This document shows, piece by piece, positions 15,160 to 22,896 of a DNA stretch of 22,896 nt. The stretch is taken from positions 1 to 22,896 of the forward strand of contig CAZGAH010000067.1 of the NCBI GenBank assembly GCA_964523295.1, given 5' to 3'. The position numbers and the translations under genes are program-made. The notes beneath the pieces are model-generated. The model had not been told where the DNA came from and did no database searches. It worked only from the letters and a program-made list of their open reading frames with translations. The stretch's first letter is position 1, and every line of letters starts with the position of its first letter. Origin of the DNA: CAZGAH01 sp964523295 (GTDB lineage Bacteria; Desulfobacterota; Desulfovibrionia; Desulfovibrionales; Desulfovibrionaceae).

Positions 15160-15553
15160 GTCCCCTCGTCAGTCCCGGTAGGCCAGCACATCCGCCCTCC
15201 CTTTCGCACTCCGACAACCCCTTCGCAAGTACCGGGCAATTCTTCAGGCCAGAAATGATTCCCCTCTCCGGTACGGCTTGCTCAACCTTTCTGCCGCTCT
15301 TGGCTCTGAAAAGTCAAGCATACGATCATGAGCAGGCAATGAGCAAAGAATTTCAAGGCTAAAATGCTCTATCCCTGAGGCTTCACGACGAGGCCAGGCG
15401 CTCGGGGCAGGACGGTCAAGGGCGAAGAACGGACAGGGTGGCGTCGAAAGAAGACCAGCTCTGAAAGAGTACACTTCGAAGCGGTGAAACACGTGCATCA
15501 GGTGCTTTTCGGGTTCGCCGACCGACCGGCAGCGCGTGAGGGGAAGTTCCATT
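15160..15553. other. Intergenic region between sensor kinase and acpS
   Basis: This 394-nt stretch lies on the upstream side of acpS and downstream of the kinase. It contains a doubtful 102-codon ORF (15244-15552). The acpS leader holds a 7-bp inverted repeat (CCCGGTA at 15174-15180 and TACCGGG at 15230-15236). I see no convincing terminator for the kinase and no clear sigma-70 promoter for acpS. No other signal seen. Confidence 0.5.
15244..15552 (-). CDS. Doubtful small ORF after the sensor kinase
   Basis: This 102-codon frame starts one nucleotide after the kinase stop (GGAGGGGTAAAATG), so the last kinase codons form a strong Shine-Dalgarno sequence for it. Its product would be basic, with no signal peptide, membrane segment or recognisable family. 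Roughly the first 30 codons have the GC-rich third positions seen in neighbouring genes. The later part does not, which suggests either a short real peptide with decayed end or plain non-coding DNA. I lean to non-coding, but the coupling makes it worth recording. Confidence 0.25.
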   Translation of the reverse strand: MELPLTRCRSVGEPEKHLMHVFHRFEVYSFRAGLLSTPPCPFFALDRPAPSAWPRREASGIEHFSLEILCSLPAHDRMLDFSEPRAAERLSKPYRRGESFLA

Positions 15554-19708
<4,155 letters not shown>

Positions 19709-19755
19709 AGACTGCTCCATAGTTCATTCTGAAAATGCGTCACCCACAAGGTTAT

Positions 19756-19771
19756 TGCCTGAGGTCAGGCA
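19756..19771. promoter_or_regulatory. 16-bp palindrome in a divergent promoter region
   Basis: TGCCTGA and TCAGGCA form perfect 7-bp arms around GG. The site lies 48 nt upstream of the kinase start and 211 nt upstream of the plus-strand TPM-like gene, between divergent genes. Size and symmetry fit a dimeric regulator's operator. No copy was noticed elsewhere in the window. Confidence 0.3.
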
Positions 19772-19981
19772 CATGAGACGGTCGTGATACGGCTTTCCTC
19801 CTCGCCGAAACATCCCCTCCTACTCTTCATGCCTGTATTTCTGTACGCCATACTGCTTATTTTGAAAAGCGTTTTTGCAAGCGTCAGGCGTACGACGAGG
19901 CCCGGCTTGACAACACCGCCGACACAATGCTTTCCTCTGCGCGGGCGGGCGGCCCAATGTCGCCAGGTCCGGGAAGGGTCC

Positions 19982-20518
19982 ATGTTCCGATTGTTTCACA
20001 AACGCAGCGGTCCGCTGGTGTCCGGGGACACCTCGGGGGAGCGCTTTTTGCGCTTCATGCTGCTCATCACTATCTTCGCGGTCTGTGGCTGGTTGTTCTC
20101 GTATTCGTTCGAGCGCAAGATGCAGCAGATACAGGCCGGCTCGTCGATATGGGACCAGACCGGCCAGCTGAGCGACGACCAGAAAACGGCCTTTCGCGAC
20201 GTGGTGGCGCAGTACCGGAAAGAGTTCGGTCTGAACCTTAAACTCTTGGTTTCAAAGTCCCCGGTCGAGCCCCCGGAAATCGACTCGAAGACCATTTTCA
20301 TCGGGCTGTGCCCCGGCCGGAAGGAGGCCGTGGTCCTGTTTCCGCCGCTGGTTGCCAAGGCCCTTGGCCCGGAGTTCCAGCGCACGCTGGTCGAGGAGCA
20401 TTTTCCGGCCTTTTTCGCACGGGACGACTGGCCCACCGGCTTGATACTGGCGCTGGAAAAACTCTGGAACGGCCTGCAGAGTCCGGATACCCCGGCCGCG
20501 CCGGCGCAGTCCCGATGA
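19982..20518 (+). CDS. Membrane-anchored TPM-domain-like protein
   Basis: This 178-residue protein has a basic N-terminus, one membrane helix (about 23-41), and a soluble domain of about 120 residues with a short Pro/Ala tail. The soluble part resembles the TPM (YgcG-like) domain in its plan: L-S-D-D-Q-K helix start (63-68), a following strand L-N-L-K-L-L-V, and a hydrophobic strand A-V-V-L-F-P-P before the last helices. TPM proteins are linked to membrane protein assembly or photosystem repair in other organisms; no enzyme role can be claimed here. More positive charge precedes the helix than follows it, so the domain is probably periplasmic. The ATG at 19982 is chosen because GGAAGGG lies just upstream; the frame is open to 19784 without such a site. 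It is followed by rnhA after 82 nt. Confidence 0.7.
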   Translation: MFRLFHKRSGPLVSGDTSGERFLRFMLLITIFAVCGWLFSYSFERKMQQIQAGSSIWDQTGQLSDDQKTAFRDVVAQYRKEFGLNLKLLVSKSPVEPPEIDSKTIFIGLCPGRKEAVVLFPPLVAKALGPEFQRTLVEEHFPAFFARDDWPTGLILALEKLWNGLQSPDTPAAPAQSR

Positions 20519-20600
20519 CGCGTCTTTCCCTGTTCTTCCGTATTCCTTCACCCTGAACCTGAACGCCGCCGGCCCGATCGCCGGCCGGAGCCGATGACGC

Positions 20601-21089
20601 ATGAGCGCAACACCGAAGACCATGACACGCGTGGACCTGTACACGGACGGCGCCTGCCTGGGCAATCCGGGCGGTCCGGGCGGCTGGGCCGCCATTCTCC
20701 GCTATAATGACACCACCAGGGAACTTTCCGGCGGATTTTTGGATACCACCAACAACCGCATGGAGATCCTGGCCGTGCTCGAAGGGATTGAGAGCCTGAC
20801 CCGGCCCTGTCAGGTAGACGTGTACACGGACTCGCGCTACGTACGCGACGCCGTGGAAAAAGGCTGGCTGAAGTCCTGGCGGCGCAACGGCTGGGTCACG
20901 GCCAGCAAAACTCCGGTCAAGAACCAGGATCTCTGGCAGCGGCTCATCCCCCTGCTCGAGCGCCACAAGGTCACCCTGCACTGGGTGGCCGGGCATAGCG
21001 GGCACGAGGAAAACGAACGCTGCGACCGCCTGGCCAAGGCCGCCGCGCAGCGCAGGGATCTGCAGCCGGACCCGGGCTGGAACGGCTGA
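20601..21089 (+). CDS. rnhA: Ribonuclease HI
   Basis: This 162-residue enzyme cleaves the RNA strand of RNA-DNA hybrids, for example R-loops and lagging-strand primers. The four acidic metal ligands are present with normal spacing: D16 in LYTDGACLGNPGG, E55 in NNRMEIL, D77 in VYTDSRY and D142 in NERCD. The histidine H132 is in VAGHSGHEENE. The basic-protrusion region with W-R-R-N-G-W (93-98) is intact. The ATG at 20601 has GGAG about 10 nt upstream. A second in-frame ATG at codon 8 is possible and would give a more typical short N-terminus. It ends 21 nt from the stop of the convergent SPFH gene, with no obvious terminator between. Confidence 0.95.
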   Translation: MSATPKTMTRVDLYTDGACLGNPGGPGGWAAILRYNDTTRELSGGFLDTTNNRMEILAVLEGIESLTRPCQVDVYTDSRYVRDAVEKGWLKSWRRNGWVTASKTPVKNQDLWQRLIPLLERHKVTLHWVAGHSGHEENERCDRLAKAAAQRRDLQPDPGWNG

Positions 21090-21110
21090 CGCCGGGTCCT
21101 CGCCGCGCGC

Positions 21111-22073
21111 TCAGGAGGACAGCCGGAAGTCCTCGGCCTGCTCGGACGTCTTCTTCTGGTGTACGCCCTCGAGCACGGTCATGATCGAGGCCACCATCCC
21201 GGAGACGTCGGTCAGGGTGCTGGGCACGATCATGGTGTTGTTCTGTTTGGCCAGGTTGCCGAATTCCCCCAGATAGCGCTCGGCGATGCGCAGGTTGGCC
21301 GCCGTGACGCCGCCCTTGGCGGCCAGGGCCTCGGCCACCTTGCGGATGCCCATGGCCGTGGCCTCGGCCAGCAGTTCGATCTCGCGAGCCCGGCCTTCGG
21401 CCTCGTTGATCCGGCGCTGCTTTTCGCCCTCGGAAATCTGAATGGCCTCCTGGCGCAAGCCCTCGGCCCGGTTGATCCTGGCTTGCCGGTCGCCTTCGGA
21501 TGTCGCAATCTCCGCCCGCTTGTCGCGCTCGGCCCGCATCTGCCGCTCCATGGCGTCCATGACCGAGGCCGGCGGCGTGATGTCCTTGATCTCGTAGCGC
21601 AGCACCTTGATGCCCCAGTTCTGCGCTGCCTCGTCCACGGCCTGGATCACCTGCTGATTAATGTTTTCGCGCTCCTCGAAGGTCTTATCCAGGTCGATTT
21701 TGCCGATGGCCGAGCGCAGCGAGGTCTGCGCCAGCTGCGAAGCGCCGATCTTGAAATTGTCGATCCCGTAGCTCGACAGACGCGAGTCCATCACCTGCAG
21801 ATAGATGACGCCGTCGATCTGCACGGAGACGTTGTCGCGCGTGATGCATCCCTGCGAGGGGATGTCCATGACCTCTTCCTTGAGCGAGCGGCGGTAGGCG
21901 ATGCGGTCCAGAAAGGGGATCAGGATGTGGAATCCGGCGCCCATGGTCGTGTGGTATTTGCCCAGGCGCTCGACGATGAATTCCGAGCGCTGGGGCACGA
22001 CGACGGCAGTTTTGAGGAACAGGATGAGTACGACGACCGCAAACACGCTGAGCGTTATCAACGATTCATTCAC
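21111..22073 (-). CDS. qmcA: SPFH / stomatin-like membrane protein (QmcA type)
   Basis: This 320-residue protein of the SPFH (band 7) family has an N-terminal membrane anchor (about 4-24) and the SPFH domain (about 25-185) with V-P-Q-R-S-E-F-I-V-E-R-L-G-K-Y. A charged coiled coil with E-G-x-R-Q-E-A repeats (about 180-245) and a C-terminal oligomerisation region follow. Such proteins form large ring assemblies in membrane microdomains and pair with NfeD proteins. The start is the GTG at 22073: GGGGAGG ends 5 nt before it. The upstream in-frame GTG at 22079 would overlap that Shine-Dalgarno sequence, so it is rejected. The NfeD gene is 45 nt upstream on the same strand, probably in one transcript. 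The symbol is by family similarity and less certain than the family. Confidence 0.92.
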   Translation of the reverse strand: MNESLITLSVFAVVVLILFLKTAVVVPQRSEFIVERLGKYHTTMGAGFHILIPFLDRIAYRRSLKEEVMDIPSQGCITRDNVSVQIDGVIYLQVMDSRLSSYGIDNFKIGASQLAQTSLRSAIGKIDLDKTFEERENINQQVIQAVDEAAQNWGIKVLRYEIKDITPPASVMDAMERQMRAERDKRAEIATSEGDRQARINRAEGLRQEAIQISEGEKQRRINEAEGRAREIELLAEATAMGIRKVAEALAAKGGVTAANLRIAERYLGEFGNLAKQNNTMIVPSTLTDVSGMVASIMTVLEGVHQKKTSEQAEDFRLSS

Positions 22074-22118
22074 GAGCACCTCCCCGCAGCCGGCCCGAGC
22101 GCTGCGTTCTGCTGATGA

Positions 22119-22574
22119 TCAGGAGTCGGCGGTCGGTTTGACCTTGTACACCAGCCCACTATCCGATGCGCGCCCCTCGATGACCACGGGCTGGCCCGCC
22201 GCGATGTCCACGTCGGCGACCGCGCGCCAGAAACTGCCCCGGAACTTGATCTCCCCGGGCAGGTGCGGCCGGATGGCCCCCGTAACCACCGCCTGCTGGC
22301 CGATGTCGCTCTGCAAGAGCCCATCCTCGGCCTGATCGGTAAATTTGCCGCGAAAGGTGCGTAAAAAGAACGCGCGCAGACTGAATAAGGAGATGAGTGA
22401 AAAGACGAGAAAAATCCCGATCTGTGTCGCAGAGCCGATCGAGGAGAAGACCAGCAGCGCGAGCGCCACGGTCCAGCTCCCCAGGCAGAAAAAGATGAGG
22501 ATGAACCCCGGCAACGCCAATTCCGCGAGCAAAAACCCGACGCCAATCAAAAACCAGATCAACCCCGCCGACAT
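22119..22574 (-). CDS. Short NfeD-family membrane protein
   Basis: This 151-residue short-form NfeD protein lacks the ClpP-like protease part seen in long forms. Two or three membrane helices are visible (about 5-20, 23-43 and 50-70). The C-terminal OB-fold (about 88-148) carries the family's P-G-E-I-K-F-R-G-S-F-W-R-A and G-Q-P-V-V-I-E-G stretches. It is the usual partner of the SPFH protein that follows. The ATG at 22574 is chosen over a frame open to 22751 because the first membrane helix begins there and a G-tract of eight residues ends 3 nt upstream as the only ribosome-binding candidate. Length is normal for the short NfeD class. Confidence 0.88.
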   Translation of the reverse strand: MSAGLIWFLIGVGFLLAELALPGFILIFFCLGSWTVALALLVFSSIGSATQIGIFLVFSLISLFSLRAFFLRTFRGKFTDQAEDGLLQSDIGQQAVVTGAIRPHLPGEIKFRGSFWRAVADVDIAAGQPVVIEGRASDSGLVYKVKPTADS

Positions 22575-22849
22575 GCGCCCCCCCCGCGTTACCCGCCCCG
22601 CCCGACTCCGGAACCGCGACCGCCCCGGAACAGCGTGCAGCGTTAGCCGTACTCTACGCTTTTTTTGTGAGCAATGGAAGGAGAAGCTTTGGCTCTGTGA
22701 TTCAGACGAGGTCGAATGATGCAAACATGACTGCCGGGGAAGATCAGCCAAGGGGCGGGCGGTAAGGGGATGGTCTGGCTGGTCAGGTGTTGTCGGAAGC
22801 GGGACGTCAGAGGAAGAACCCGGACGCTTTTGACCGGGAGCGCGCAGGC
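22575..22849. other. Region upstream of the NfeD-SPFH genes
   Basis: No gene is seen in these 275 nt. They contain the leader of the NfeD gene, including the eight-C tract at 22578-22585, a seven-T run near 22662-22668, and no clear sigma-70 promoter on either strand. Confidence 0.4.
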
Positions 22850-22896
22850 ATGCGTGGTATCGAGTTTGCCGCGACCGCGCGTATCGCCAAGGTACT
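22850..22896 (+). CDS. Possible gene start, cut by the window end
   Basis: An ATG at 22850 opens a frame that stays open to the end of the window. It encodes M-R-G-I-E-F-A-A-T-A-R-I-A-K-V. GGGAG lies about 9 nt upstream (around 22836-22840), and most third positions are G or C, as in neighbouring genes. Fifteen codons are too few to identify a product. Confidence 0.35.
   Translation, partial: MRGIEFAATARIAKV

Noticed and set aside
19907..19935. Perfect TTGACA upstream of the TPM-like gene
   Set aside because: No acceptable -10 hexamer lies 16-18 nt downstream (CTTTCC or similar), so it is not called a promoter.
22079..22079. GTG at 22079 as the start of the SPFH gene
   Set aside because: The Shine-Dalgarno GGGGAGG overlaps this codon; the GTG at 22073 has the right spacing of 5 nt.

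Overview
This is a 22.9 kb stretch of a GC-rich bacterial chromosome. It is most likely from a Desulfovibrionales-type anaerobe (Desulfobacterota, formerly Deltaproteobacteria). The grounds are a futalosine-type menaquinone operon (mqnE-mqnC-mqnA), a lysC-cimA pair, and the block acpS / NAD(P)HX repair / CBS / tsaE / lysC / cimA, an order I associate with Desulfovibrio-like genomes. The assignment is inference from gene content; there is no rRNA or other taxonomic marker here.

Layout. (1) 1-1718: two tandem minus-strand genes for 121-residue exported proteins, about 60% identical to each other. They sit in DNA that is clearly more AT-rich than the rest (about 44% GC by hand count over 541-720), and no other gene is visible up to 1718. 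(2) 1719-8881, plus strand: an exported Pro/Ala/Ser-rich protein of unknown function, then mqnE, mqnC and mqnA with start/stop overlaps. A class I/II PLP aminotransferase follows closely, and then a response regulator/PP2C-type phosphatase that carries an extra degenerate receiver. (3) 8882-9322: non-coding, with a strong hairpin that probably terminates the next operon. (4) 15159-9323, minus strand: one tightly packed operon, acpS - nnrE/nnrD fusion - CBS-domain protein - tsaE - lysC - cimA. (5) 15160-15553: intergenic, with one doubtful small ORF. (6) 15554-19708, minus strand: a 1384-residue multi-domain hybrid sensor kinase. (7) 19982-21089, plus strand: a membrane-anchored TPM-domain-like protein and RNase HI. 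(8) 22574-21111, minus strand: a short NfeD protein and an SPFH/stomatin-like (QmcA-type) protein. (9) 22575-22896: upstream region, with a possible plus-strand gene start at the very end.

How the genes fit together. The mqn genes make steps of the futalosine route to menaquinone: MqnA (chorismate dehydratase), MqnE (aminofutalosine synthase) and MqnC (cyclic dehypoxanthinyl futalosine synthase). MqnB and MqnD are not in the window. The minus operon mixes housekeeping repair and modification functions (acyl-carrier-protein activation, NAD(P)H-hydrate repair, tRNA t6A) with aspartate-family and isoleucine biosynthesis (LysC, then CimA). NfeD and SPFH are an established membrane-microdomain pair. 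No tRNA, rRNA, CRISPR array, insertion sequence or phage gene was found.

The least explained parts are the tandem exported paralogs, the exported low-complexity protein that heads the mqn operon, the aminotransferase in that operon, and the degenerate receiver in the phosphatase. I see no clearly new multi-gene system.
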